A stretch of DNA of 42,142 nucleotides from Verrucomicrobiota bacterium (GTDB taxonomy: Bacteria; Verrucomicrobiota; Verrucomicrobiia; Methylacidiphilales; JBCCWR01): assembly GCA_039192515.1 (NCBI GenBank), contig JBCCXA010000032.1, forward strand, positions 1 to 42,142, written 5' to 3'. Shown one piece after another: positions 28,401 through 39,000 of the stretch (its first letter is position 1; each line of letters opens with the position of its first letter). A program made the translations under genes and the position numbers. Below the pieces are notes generated by a model, which saw only the letters and a list, made by a program, of their open reading frames with translations, was not told the DNA's origin and made no database searches.

Positions 28401-28680
28401 CGACTCGCCTAACATCCATGATAATTTTTTCGAAATTGGGGGACATTCTTTACTCGTTCTCAGAGCTAGAAGTGAAATCCGAGAGAAGCTCGGCATTGAA
28501 TTAGCCATTACCGATTTCTTTAATTACCCAACGCTGCATTCTCTGGCAAATCACCTCTCACAACTCAATGAATCGAGTAATATGATCCAAGACCGGCAAG
28601 ATGCACTAAGCGCTGGCAAACTGCGCTTAAAACAACGCCGTACTCAAAGACCTTCTCAACAACCAACTGTAAAAGTATGA
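25384..28680 (+). CDS. One-module NRPS: C-A(Gly)-T
   Basis: This 1098-residue synthetase starts at a GTG (25384). The N-terminus LPDSIEDLYPLSPTQQGMLF looks like a COM acceptor of C domains that follow an E-bearing protein. C spans 15-455 (HHLILDG at 159-165), A spans 475-985 (YTSGTTGKPKG at 625) and T has its Ser at 1022 (FFEIGGHS). The A pocket reads DILQLGVIW (Asp671, Ile672, Leu675, Gln714, Leu742, Gly744, Val766, Ile774, Trp775), near-identical to the glycine code and very like module 1 of the minus-strand NRPS, with shared CGGE and WSGAL stretches. The basic tail (KLRLKQRRTQR) is common on NRPSs that hand over to a PKS. Its stop overlaps the PKS ATG by four bases. Confidence 0.95.
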   Translation: MPYSPKLKKVLPDSIEDLYPLSPTQQGMLFHSIAEQGSGVYIVQAGFSIRGAIKVSVLKEAWQLLVQQHQTLRTAFVWEKVEAPLQVVGKTARIPFEELDWQNAYSLAGAPGHLENWSLYQDWKESDRKSGFTLTRAPLMRLTLMKLQTNFYHLVWSYHHLILDGWSLPLLLKDWTLIYKSILSGTKLQLSSPPSFKKYISWLKNYDQSKSEDYWKKLLSGAYEATRLGLKQNEDSSIGVSKLEQSLDKTLTKKLSAHARKQHLTLSTIIQGAWALLLSQYGDQKDIIFGLARSGRPPELPEYEHGVGLFITTLPIRTQVDQNASLFDWLRTLQSQQLEQQPFESTPLAKVRALSQSPKDQPLFNSVVVFENYPLLNSRLKNDPSLAFSDVILSEQTNYPLSLYAIAGESLELRLLFPKNHFSKTEIRAFLDSYLSILRSIAKLETYTSEIKNLLPTFQPPVQSIGPRLEKHSLINTNAAFMQQTQSYPEKKALIFQDESISYSELTQRVDCLAQYLHSLGIKEGDPVGILLPRSLEIVIALLATFRIGAYYIPLDPSHPKARLEMIREDCNMKVLIVNHESKSILSDNGTNLINLSLIDLSQTSKNQPLDLPHNDLQSLAYTIYTSGTTGKPKGVKISHLNLANFLVSMQKRLDFSAQRRCLAVTTIAFDIAVLELLLPLTTGGTVIIASKEEVLDGEKLVELIQKHNIDTLQSTPSGWQTILPHWSKMLPSNKPSEFTILCGGEPLDLTLAKKLCATGASIWNVYGPTETTIWSGALQLNDENLANDFVPIGAPLNNTSFYLLDSKHKHVPTGVTGEIFIGGLGLSPGYHNRHDLNQERYRSIDVNGEFTRLYQTGDLARYHADGTLEFLGRTDGQIKLRGHRIELAEIEVALQSHPSIDQAIVVLQHKGTPEARLLAAIKTKISFHGQELNQELRNYLLEKLPTYMLPTVYHPIESFPLTPNKKIDRRALEKLEILSKSNKKTPPRTQVEKQLATIWYRILQIDSPNIHDNFFEIGGHSLLVLRARSEIREKLGIELAITDFFNYPTLHSLANHLSQLNESSNMIQDRQDALSAGKLRLKQRRTQRPSQQPTVKV

Positions 28681-31600
28681 ACAACAATACGAGTCAAACA
28701 ACTGGTCTAGAAATCGCTGTGATCGGGATGGCTGGACGCTTTCCTGGAGCTCCAAATATTGAGGCCTTCTGGAAAAACCTAGTGCACAACAAAGAATCCA
28801 TTACTGATTTAAGTAATGAATATCTTAAAGAACAGGGTGTTTCCGAAAAAGATCTTTCTGATCCCAACTACATAAAAAGAGGAGGGATTCTCGAAGAGCC
28901 TGACTACTTTGACCATCAATTTTTCAATTATAGCCCAAAGGAAGCAGAAATTCTAGATCCCCAACAGCGGCTCTTTTTGGAATGCTGCTGGCAAGCTCTC
29001 GAGAATGCAGGATATGACTCTAATCGCGAATCCAGACCTATTGGTGTTTTTGCTGGAGCCGGAATGAATACATATCTCCTCAATCTTTACACTAACTCAG
29101 AAATTCACCACTCAACTACACCTTATGAAATGTTTGTCAGCAACGACAAAGATTTTCTAGCAACTAGGGTTTCTTACAAACTCAACCTTAGAGGACCCAG
29201 CATGAGTATCCAAACAGCTTGTTCTTCTTCCCTCGTAGCTATTCATACTGCTTGTCAGTCACTACTTAGCGGAGAATGTGACTTTGCACTAGCCGGAGGA
29301 ATCTCGCTATCCAAACAGATTGGTTATCGAGCCCAACAAGGTAGCATTCACTCGCCGGATGGACATTGCAGAGCCTTTGATGCAAAAGCCAAGGGAACTG
29401 TCGGTGGAAACGGAGTAGGCGTTGTCGTTCTTAAAAGACTTGAAGATGCAATCCAAGACAAGGACAATATTCAGGCAATTATTAAAGGATCTGCTGTAAC
29501 CAATGATGGAGCTAATAAAGTCAGTTATACAGCCCCTCAAATCGAAAGCCAATCTGCGGCTATATCTAATGCACTAGCTTCTGCAGAAGTGCCTGCTGAT
29601 ACTATCACCTATTTGGAAGCTCACGGAACGGGCACTTCCATGGGAGACCCGATTGAAATAGAAGCACTCACACAAGCTTACCGACTACAAACAGATCAAA
29701 AACAATTTTGCTCTATTGGTTCTGTTAAAACAAATATAGGACACCTTGATGCAGCAGCAGGAGTTGCGGGATTTATTAAGACGGTCCTTTCATTAAAACA
29801 TAACAAGATACCCGCCAGCCTACACTATAAAGAATCGAATCCCGAAATTGATTTTACAAATTCACCCTTTTTTGTGAATAACTCACTCAGGGAATGGACG
29901 AATGATAACCTCAAACGAGCAGGTATCAGTTCATTTGGAATCGGAGGCACAAATTGTCATATGATTCTCGAAGAAGCTCCAAACAAAATTCTCAGTGACA
30001 GCTCAAATGATCAATTAGATAAAACTTTCTTACTTCCAGTCTCTGCTAAATCTGAGTCCGCCTTAAAACAAGCAAAAACTAATCTCGCAGATTTCTTGAA
30101 AAAAAATGATAACCTAGAGCTCGAAGAAATTGCTTACACCTTGCAAGAAGGTCGTAGAGCGTTCGCGTATCGTGATTGTGTCCATAGCAATTGTAACTCT
30201 GATGCGCTAAAAAAACTTAATTCATCTGTCGACCCTACCATCGCTTTGGATAACCCTTCACTAGTCCTTATTTTCCCTGGACAAGGCACGCCTCTTGGCG
30301 GTTTTTCTGAATCACTAAAAGAACATTCTATATACCAAAATGCCAAGAAAAAATGTCAGAGCATTGCTGAATCTTTGTGCTCTACAGATCTTGGTGAAAT
30401 TGAACAAGAATGCTTAGCCCTCTTTATCCAACAATACGCTTTATCACAGCTTATTCTCCACTTCGGAGCTAAACCTACAGCCCTTCTAGGACATAGCTTT
30501 GGGGAAATTACAGCCGCCTGTATCGCTGGCACATTCTCTTTGGAAAGTGCAATAAAACTTACAATTCGAAGAAGTCAACTTATGGACTCTGCAACTCCTG
30601 GCGCCATGCTCGCGATAGCAAGCACGCCAGATAAAATTAAAGCCTTACTTAATGAACAAGTCATTCTATCTGCCCATAATGCCCCTACCTGGATTAATGT
30701 ATCTGGTCCCATAGATTCCATTGAATCATTCAGCCTAAAGCTAAAAGAAAAAAGCGTTCCGTTTCGAAAGCTAAAAAGCAAAGGAGCCTTTCACACAAGG
30801 TTCATGCAACCAGCGGCCACTGCACTTCTCAATGAACTACAGAATTTTGAATTTAATAGCCTCAGAATTCCCATAGTCTCTAGTAAAACAGGTGAATGGC
30901 TAACTGATGAAGAAGTAACTAGTCCCCATTACTGGGCCAATCAACTAATTGAGCCTGTTAACTTTAATAAAGCAGCTAGTCAAATTCTAGAATATAAAGA
31001 ACCCCTGTTCCTTGAGCTAAGCTCAACTGCAACATCGATCAACTTTATATTTCAGCAGAAAAAAAGCTATAAAATCTCATTAGATTCCACAACAACACCT
31101 CCAGCACTTGCAGCCTCGCTTTGGGAAGCAGGTGTTGTCATCGATTGGACATCAATTCGACAAAACACTCAAAGCTCTTATCGCATTGAGTTACCTAGCT
31201 ATCCCTTTGAACGCCAAAGATTTTTTATTCCTCCACAACTAAACCTCTATAGCGCATTATCATCCAAACAAATTCACACAGATTTTCACCAAGGAGATAC
31301 TCGAATTTATGTACCTTCCTGGAAACGTGTACCTCTCAAGAAATTTGACACACAACCTGGGAAACGTCAGCGGTGGCTCATTTTCGCATCCGAAAATAAG
31401 CTCTCCAATTCTATTCCCTCTTTGTTAGAAAGTTCAGGCGATGATGTTTTTGTTGTTCAAAAAGGTGATCAATTTGCCTCCACCGGATTCCGACGCTTTA
31501 TATTAAATCCTAATGATAAACAAAGCTTCTCCAAACTTTTAAATGAACTCAGTGAAAGAGAAACATTCCCCCAACAGGTTGTCTATTTTTGGAGTGAAAC

Positions 31601-33056
31601 ACATGCACTCAAAGATCTCTCTATTGCCCTAGCCGAATCTATCAAAGCACTTATTCAGCTCCACCTCATTACCGAAGGAGCAGAAAATGTTCTGGGCAAT
31701 GAAGTCCATCGTCCCAATGACTCAAGTATTAGAGCTCTTGGTTTAGTAATAGGCCAGGAATTTCCTCTCTTAGGATGCCGCACCATTGATATAACAGCTG
31801 ATCAATACAGTTCTCATCTTGTCAACACCTTGGTTCATCAACTCCGTCAGAAAAAACTAGCTCACTGCATTGCATTGCGTGGCAAAGCACAGTTTGAACT
31901 CACTTACGAAAGCTTCGAAGCCATTGATTCCGAAAGTATACTTGAAGAAAATAAAACCTATTTCATTGCCGGAGATTTCACCTCAGAACTAGGTCAAATA
32001 TGGAGTAGAAACTTATGTGCGTCTTCTCATACAAAAGTCGTACTACTCAATACTAATCCCGAGCTAGAGCTAATGCAACGCTGGACTAAGCAAGCTCAAC
32101 TCGCGACAACAACTTCACTAGCCTCTTTCGATGAATCATGGGAAGCAGCAATACAAGAGCACGGCAGTCCATACGGAGTCTTTTTGTGTACACCCACAAC
32201 TAACGAAAAATCAGCATCCCCCATCGCACTACTCTCAGAGTCTCACTGGAAATATAACAGATTTGTTAAACGCGATCTCTTTCAAACAATCGCTCCATTA
32301 ATAGAGAACAGTCAACCCAGTTTTGTCTGTGTCCAAACTTCTATGTCATCTGTTTTGGGTGGCATTGGACTTGGTGCTTATGCTTCAGCCAATGATGAAT
32401 TAGACCGATGGGTTGCTTTCAAAAATCAAACTTCGAAAATCCCATGGATAAGTATTAACTGGGATAGAATTGAAGATGAGTCATCCATCGAAGACACATC
32501 GCAAGCTTTTGCTGCAGATCATGTCAATACTATGTCTCAAAATGAAGCTTGGAAGCTGACACAGACTATTTTAGACCAAAGGATCGCCGGAACTTTTATT
32601 GCAACAACTTCTCCTCTTGCATCACGCTTAGCTCAATGGGTGCAGCCTGAACCTCAAGCAAAAGATCATGCTGGAGCAGGAAAAACAAGCCACCATAAAA
32701 GGCCTGATTTACCGAATAAATATGTGGCACCTCGAGACGAAGTTGAAAAAACAATTGTCACAATCTGGGAAGAGTTTTTGGGAGTCAGAGGGATAGGTGT
32801 TGAAGATAACTTTTTTGCTTTGGGAGGCCATTCACTTCTTGCCATCCAAATTATTGGAAAACTGCGACAAAGCTTCCCTGTTGAGATTGAACTGCGCCAC
32901 TTAGTTTCTGATAACCCAACTCCAGCTAGTATAGCAGCTGTTCTAAAAGAAGACTTACCAGCGAATGATCAACTCGATGATATGGCAAAGCTACTTGAAG
33001 AAATTGAGCAACTCACTCCCGAAGAAGCAAAAGCTCAAATACAGGAAAAAGACTGA
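28677..33056 (+). CDS. Type I PKS module: KS-AT(malonyl-like)-degenerate KR-ACP
   Basis: This is a 1459-residue module. The KS (10-435) is complete: Cys182 in TACSSS, His316 in EAHGTGT, His356 in KTNIGHLDAAAG. The AT (525-800) has GHSFGE (Ser607). Its substrate motif is GAFH (703-706) instead of HAFH, still closest to malonyl-CoA type, and the entry motif is FPGQGTP instead of FPGQGSQ. The KR-like region (about 880-1330) keeps Ser/Tyr/Asn-like positions (SMSSVLGG, AYASAN) but its nucleotide loop reads IAGDFTSELG, losing the glycines, so reduction is doubtful. The ACP Ser is 1386 (GGHS). The C-terminus LLEEIEQLTPEEAKAQI is a common docking helix. Extension of a glycyl chain should give a 4-amino-3-oxobutanoyl unit. 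Stop and next start share TGATG. Confidence 0.94.
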   Translation: MNNNTSQTTGLEIAVIGMAGRFPGAPNIEAFWKNLVHNKESITDLSNEYLKEQGVSEKDLSDPNYIKRGGILEEPDYFDHQFFNYSPKEAEILDPQQRLFLECCWQALENAGYDSNRESRPIGVFAGAGMNTYLLNLYTNSEIHHSTTPYEMFVSNDKDFLATRVSYKLNLRGPSMSIQTACSSSLVAIHTACQSLLSGECDFALAGGISLSKQIGYRAQQGSIHSPDGHCRAFDAKAKGTVGGNGVGVVVLKRLEDAIQDKDNIQAIIKGSAVTNDGANKVSYTAPQIESQSAAISNALASAEVPADTITYLEAHGTGTSMGDPIEIEALTQAYRLQTDQKQFCSIGSVKTNIGHLDAAAGVAGFIKTVLSLKHNKIPASLHYKESNPEIDFTNSPFFVNNSLREWTNDNLKRAGISSFGIGGTNCHMILEEAPNKILSDSSNDQLDKTFLLPVSAKSESALKQAKTNLADFLKKNDNLELEEIAYTLQEGRRAFAYRDCVHSNCNSDALKKLNSSVDPTIALDNPSLVLIFPGQGTPLGGFSESLKEHSIYQNAKKKCQSIAESLCSTDLGEIEQECLALFIQQYALSQLILHFGAKPTALLGHSFGEITAACIAGTFSLESAIKLTIRRSQLMDSATPGAMLAIASTPDKIKALLNEQVILSAHNAPTWINVSGPIDSIESFSLKLKEKSVPFRKLKSKGAFHTRFMQPAATALLNELQNFEFNSLRIPIVSSKTGEWLTDEEVTSPHYWANQLIEPVNFNKAASQILEYKEPLFLELSSTATSINFIFQQKKSYKISLDSTTTPPALAASLWEAGVVIDWTSIRQNTQSSYRIELPSYPFERQRFFIPPQLNLYSALSSKQIHTDFHQGDTRIYVPSWKRVPLKKFDTQPGKRQRWLIFASENKLSNSIPSLLESSGDDVFVVQKGDQFASTGFRRFILNPNDKQSFSKLLNELSERETFPQQVVYFWSETHALKDLSIALAESIKALIQLHLITEGAENVLGNEVHRPNDSSIRALGLVIGQEFPLLGCRTIDITADQYSSHLVNTLVHQLRQKKLAHCIALRGKAQFELTYESFEAIDSESILEENKTYFIAGDFTSELGQIWSRNLCASSHTKVVLLNTNPELELMQRWTKQAQLATTTSLASFDESWEAAIQEHGSPYGVFLCTPTTNEKSASPIALLSESHWKYNRFVKRDLFQTIAPLIENSQPSFVCVQTSMSSVLGGIGLGAYASANDELDRWVAFKNQTSKIPWISINWDRIEDESSIEDTSQAFAADHVNTMSQNEAWKLTQTILDQRIAGTFIATTSPLASRLAQWVQPEPQAKDHAGAGKTSHHKRPDLPNKYVAPRDEVEKTIVTIWEEFLGVRGIGVEDNFFALGGHSLLAIQIIGKLRQSFPVEIELRHLVSDNPTPASIAAVLKEDLPANDQLDDMAKLLEEIEQLTPEEAKAQIQEKD

Positions 33057-36000
33057 TGAGCTCCGTATACGAAAAACTAAATCAACTTTCGCCTGAGCAA
33101 AGAGCATTATTTGAGAAGCGCATGCGTGAAAAGGGTTTGCAAATTTCAAAGCCTGATTCTATCCAAAGACGTGGACCAAATGAAGAACTATTCTTATCAC
33201 CCGCTCAAGAAAGACTATGGTTTGTTCAACAGTTTGACACTGAAAATACAGCTTATAATATTAGTAGTGCTGTCCGATTACATGGATCACTAGATCTTAT
33301 CAAACTTGAATTTGCCTTAACTCAAATCGTAAATCGTCATGAGTCTTTAAGAACTAGCTTTCACAAGAATAGTGAAGGACTTCCTGTACAAAAAATCCAC
33401 TCCGGGGATTTTTTCTCACTCAAAAAAGAGAATCTCACAGAAACTTCTAACCCCGAAGAATATGCTAAACAACAAATTGAAGCGTCACAAAACACACCTT
33501 TCGATTTAACCTATCCACCACTTCGTTTTTACCTTTTTTCCCTTAACCCTAAAGATCATATCCTAGCATTTGTTACGCATCATATTATTTGTGATCGTTG
33601 GTCGGTCACTGTATTTATGCGTGAGCTGCTTACTTATTATACAGTCGCCGATCGCAATACTCTGCCATCCTTACAAATTCAATATCCAGACTGGGCTCTT
33701 TGGCAAAGAAAAAAACTCTCGGAGGGCCTTGCAGAAAAACAATTGGCATACTGGAAACAACAACTAGAAGGATCAGCCCCCCAGCTAGGACTCCCTTTTA
33801 GAAGTAAAAAACAAACTCTAACAACCGAAGGAAATCACCTTCCCATTACTTTAGGTTCAGGGCTGTCTGGAAAAATTAAGCAATTAGCGAATCAATCACA
33901 AGTCAGTCTCTTCACTTTCCTCTTGGCATGCTTCAAGGTTTTTCTCAATCGCTATACTGACGCGACTGACCTTGTTGTTGGAAGTGAGGTAGCCAATCGT
34001 GACCGCAATGAGAGCTTTGGCCTAATTGGCCTTTTGGTAAATACTCTAGTTATCCGAACCCAACTATCCTCTGAATTAACCTTTCTCGAAGTTCTTAAAC
34101 AGGTTCAAGAAAATGTTCAAGGGGCTCTTTCTCATCAAGATCTACCCTTCGAAAAATTAGTTGAAGCAATAAACCCAGAACGAGATGTCAATCAGTTAAT
34201 CCCTCTGTTTCAGGTCAAATTTGACCTGAAACAGATTCCCATTACTGAGAAACAATTGGGAGAGCTCACCCTTGAAAGCTTTCCAACAATTGATAAAAGT
34301 GCCAAATATGATCTCCGATTCAATCTTCAAGAAGACGATGAATGTATTTCCGGTCAAATCGAATACCGAACATCTCTATTTGAAGAAGCAACAATTCAAC
34401 GTATGGGCCAGCACTTTATCAACATGATGGGCCACATCGTCGCTAACCCACATCATCCACTCACCAAATTTGACATACTCTCCTCTACAGAGCAAAAGGA
34501 CATTCTTAAAAGTAGTTTTGGCAGACAAGTTGCTACCTCACAAGAGACATTGCATCACTTATTTGAGAAACAAGTTCATACAACTCCTCATAACATAGCT
34601 ATCTACGATGGTTATAAGTCCATTAACTACCAAGAGCTAAATGTGCTAGCTGATGCTAGAGCTAAGGAAATTGAAGCTCTTAAACTTAGTCCGGAATCTC
34701 GTATTGGCATTTGTGTTAAAAAATCTATCGAACTAGTATCTGTACTACTTGGAATTTTGAAAGCAGACTTAGCCTATGTCCCTCTCGATCCTGATTATCC
34801 ACAAGAACGGCTAGATTTAATTATTGAGGATTCGAACTGCGCAGCAATTTATCACCAATCCTCTAACGGCCTTGTATTAAAGCGGAGAAAACAAACACTC
34901 AATGATGATACAAGTACCTCAAAAAAACCTTCAACTAAATCACTCGCCTATCTTATTTATACCTCCGGATCGACCGGAAAACCTAAAGGAGTTGCTATTG
35001 AGCACCAAGCTGCAACGACTCTTATTCGTTGGGCAAGGGATTACTATACAGACAATGAACTACAAGGTGTTCTAGCCTCTACATCTATCTGTTTTGATCT
35101 CTCTATTTTTGAAATCTTTGTCCCTCTGACAACTGGTGGATCAATCATAGTAGCCGACACTCTCTTTTCCCTTCCTAAGCTCCCAGCCCAAGATAAAGTG
35201 ACTTTGATCAATACGGTCCCAAGCCTACTCAGAAGTCTATTAGCAGAATACGAACTGCCTAAGTCCATCACAAATGTCAATCTAGCAGGTGAAGCTCTGC
35301 CCTCTGACCTGGTTGATGATCTACACAAGTTGGGTATTCAGCGTGTCGACAACTTGTACGGACCTTCTGAAGACACCACCTATTCTACATGGGTATCTAT
35401 GCTAAGAGGTGAATTTGATTCACAGAAAGAAATCATCACAATCGGATACCCAATTGATAATACGGTAGCTTATATTCTTGATGAACATCAACGTATTCAA
35501 CCAAATGGTCTTTCAGGAGAACTATACCTAGGAGGTGATGGCCTAGCTAGAGGATATCTAAACCGGGAAGAGCTTACAGAAACAAGTTTTATTCCTAATC
35601 CCATCTCCTCTCAACCTAGTCGCCTATACAGAACAGGCGATCGAGCCCGTCGTAATGAGCGAGGAGAAATTGAATTCCTCGGACGTATTGATTATCAATT
35701 TAAAGTGAGAGGCTTTCGTATTGAGGCCGGAGAAATTGAAACACGCCTTCGCTCTCACACAAATATTCTTGATGCAGTAGTTATGCCTTATCGCAATAAA
35801 CGCGAGACTCTTTTATTAGCTTACTTAGTGGGAGAGGAAGGAAAAACCATTCCTACTCACGAGAAGTTGCATCAATACTTAAGCGATCAATTACCCTCAG
35901 CTATGATTCCAACCCTTTGGCATACACTTGAAGAAATTCCAAGGCTTCCAAATGGCAAGGTCAATAAAGAAGCACTTCCTCAACCTAATAACCCAAAAAG

Positions 36001-39000
36001 CCAAAACACGTATGAGCCTCCGATAAATGATACCCAGCATCAACTTGTTGAGCTATGGCAGAATCTTCTTCAAAAAGAAAAAATCGGTATTCATGACAGT
36101 TTCTTTTTACTTGGCGGACATTCCCTTTTAGCTATTCAGCTTGTCTCAAAAATGGAGAGCCATTTTAAAGTCAGCGTTCCACTGCGTGACCTTTTCCAGA
36201 ATCCTACTATTGAAGCTATTTCTAAAATGATCCAGGAAACCAATGATGCACTACCTGCAGCAGAGCAATTTGAGATCAAAACAGATTCCCAAAGCCGTCA
36301 TCAGCCATTTCCTCTTACAGATATCCAACAAGCTTATTGGCTCGGGCGTCATGGAGCTTTCGAGCTAGGGAATATCGGAACACATGGCTATCGAGAAATT
36401 AATCTCAAAGGGATTCCTCACGAGAAAATTGAAACTTTTTTTAATCAACTAATCAAACGACATGATATGCTCCGCGTCATAGTTGAAACTGATGGACAAC
36501 AACGCATTCTTGAAGAAGTTCCATATTACAAAATTAACAAGACATCGATTAGCCCAGAAAAAACAGAAGAAACCATCATGGCTCGTCGTGAAGCCTTATC
36601 CCACCAAGTCTTTGCTACAAATCAATGGCCGCTTTTCCATCTAGAGGCAATAGAAATTTCACCCCATACGACTCGGTATCTTTGCAGTTTCGATGTTCTC
36701 TTGGGGGACGCATGGAGTTTACAAATTCTCGGCAAAGAAATAGTTCAACTTATTATGAACCTTCAGCTCTTACCACTTTCATTAAGCTTCCGTGATTATG
36801 TCATTGCCGAAAAAGCTTGGGCTAATGACGCAATCGCTCGAAGAGACTGGGCTTTTTGGAAAGAAAAAATTAAGACACTTCCTCCAGCGCCTGAGCTTCC
36901 ACTCATTAAAAACCCACGCGAACTAACACTCCCTAAGGTTAGAAGAAGAAACTTTAAACTCTCACCTAGCCTCTGGCAAAAGCTTCAACAAGAGGGACAA
37001 TCCAGCGGGCTAACACCATCAGCTATTATACTTGCAGCTTTTTCAGAAATCCTAGGTAATTGGAGTCGACATCCTGCTTTCACAATCAACCTAACCCTTT
37101 TCAACCGACCTCAGGTACATGAAGACATTAATTCTATAGTAGGTGACTTCACTTCTTCAACATTGATTGACTGTGACCAGCGCGGTGGCGGAACTTTTGC
37201 CGAACGAGCAACTCGAGTACAGTCAACTTTATGGCAGGCATTAGAACACCGCTCTGTCAGTGGTGTTAAAATCATCCGAGAAATGAGTAAAGAGCTCTCA
37301 TCAAATGGGGGAGCTCTCATGCCTGTTGTCTTCACTAGCACCTTAGGGCAACTTTCTGTTAAGAAACCTGAGAATGATTGGAGTGCAACATTCGTTTATG
37401 GAGTCAGTCAAACTTCTCAAGTTTATCTTGATCATCAAGTTTCTGAAATAGACGGCCATCTTGTCATCAATTGGGATGTCATAGAAGAACTATGGCCTGA
37501 TGGCGTTTTAGATGAGATGTTTAAAACATATGAGCACTTTATTGTAGACCTTGCTAAGCATCCAGAATGCTGGAATAAGCAACCCCTTCTCTCATCTCTT
37601 GCTACATATGAAAAACTTAATGCTATTTCTGAAACTTGTATCTCTGTTAAGCCTCAAGCTTTGTTACATACGCAGTTTTATGAACAAGCACTCAAAAAGC
37701 CTAACGCTCCTGCTATTCTTACGGATTCAGAAAATCTCAGCTACGAAGAAATCGCCAAAAGAAGCATTCAACTCTCAGAACAATTATTAAAACTTAATGT
37801 TAAGACAAATGATCTCATTGCAATATCTACCCACAAGGGATGGGAGCAAGTCGTCGCCTGTTTGGGTATCTTAACTGCTGGAGCAGCTTATGTTCCGATC
37901 AGCCCAAGCCTTCCTACTGCAAGACAAAAAGAGCTCATAGAAGATACCGAAGCCAAAATTGTTATCGTATCCGAAAATAAGCCAAATCATTTTCCCAGCG
38001 AAGTAACTCAAATAGAGCTAAAGCTAAACACACCTTTAAATGTAACCCTAACCATTCCAAAATCTATTCAAAAGCAAAATGACCTTGCTTATGTCATCTA
38101 CACCTCTGGGTCTACGGGTATGCCAAAAGGAGTCATGATCGATCACCGTGGGGCACTCAATACCATTACTGATATTAATCAAAGACTCAAAATTCAACCG
38201 AGTGATCGCATTTATAGTATTTCTGCACTCAACTTTGACCTTTCTGTTTATGATTTATTTGGGGCACTTATATCTGGAGCCGCCATTGTTATGGGCACTG
38301 ACGCCTTACGATCTGAAGATCCCAAATATTGGTATGAACGATGCAATCAAGACCAAGTTACCATCTGGAATTCTGTTCCAGCTCTCGCACAGCTTTTTGT
38401 TCAAGAGACTATTTCGCAAAAGAAAACTAATGATATTTCACTTAGCTCCCCTATTAGAGCAGTACTCATGAGTGGAGACTGGATTCCTGTAAAACTCCCC
38501 ACTATTCTTCATGAACAATTCCCTAAGGCTGAACTCTTTAGCTTAGGTGGTGCAACAGAAGCTTCCATTTGGTCTATCATCTACCCTATTAAAGAACCTA
38601 TTCTTTCCTGGCCTAGTATTCCCTATGGGAAGCCAATGGATAATCAAACCTGGTATGTTCTGGATGAAAATGGAGCGCCCCGCCCGCCCTGGGTGCCAGG
38701 GGAACTATATATAGGAGGCAAAGGTATTGCACTGGGTTACTGGAATCGTCCCGAACTATCTGCAGAACGCTTTGTTGCTAATCCGTTTGATAAAGGCACC
38801 TCTAATAGTCAATACCTCTACCGTACTGGGGACTGGGGGCGACTAAGACCCAATCCTTCTAAACCAACAGAGTATTGCCTAGAATTTCTTGGACGTGAAG
38901 ATTCTCAAATCAAAATTAATGGATACCGAATTGAACTTGGTGAAATCGAAGCCTGCCTTCAAAGCCATCCCGCCCTTAATAAAGCTACCGTGATTGCTAC

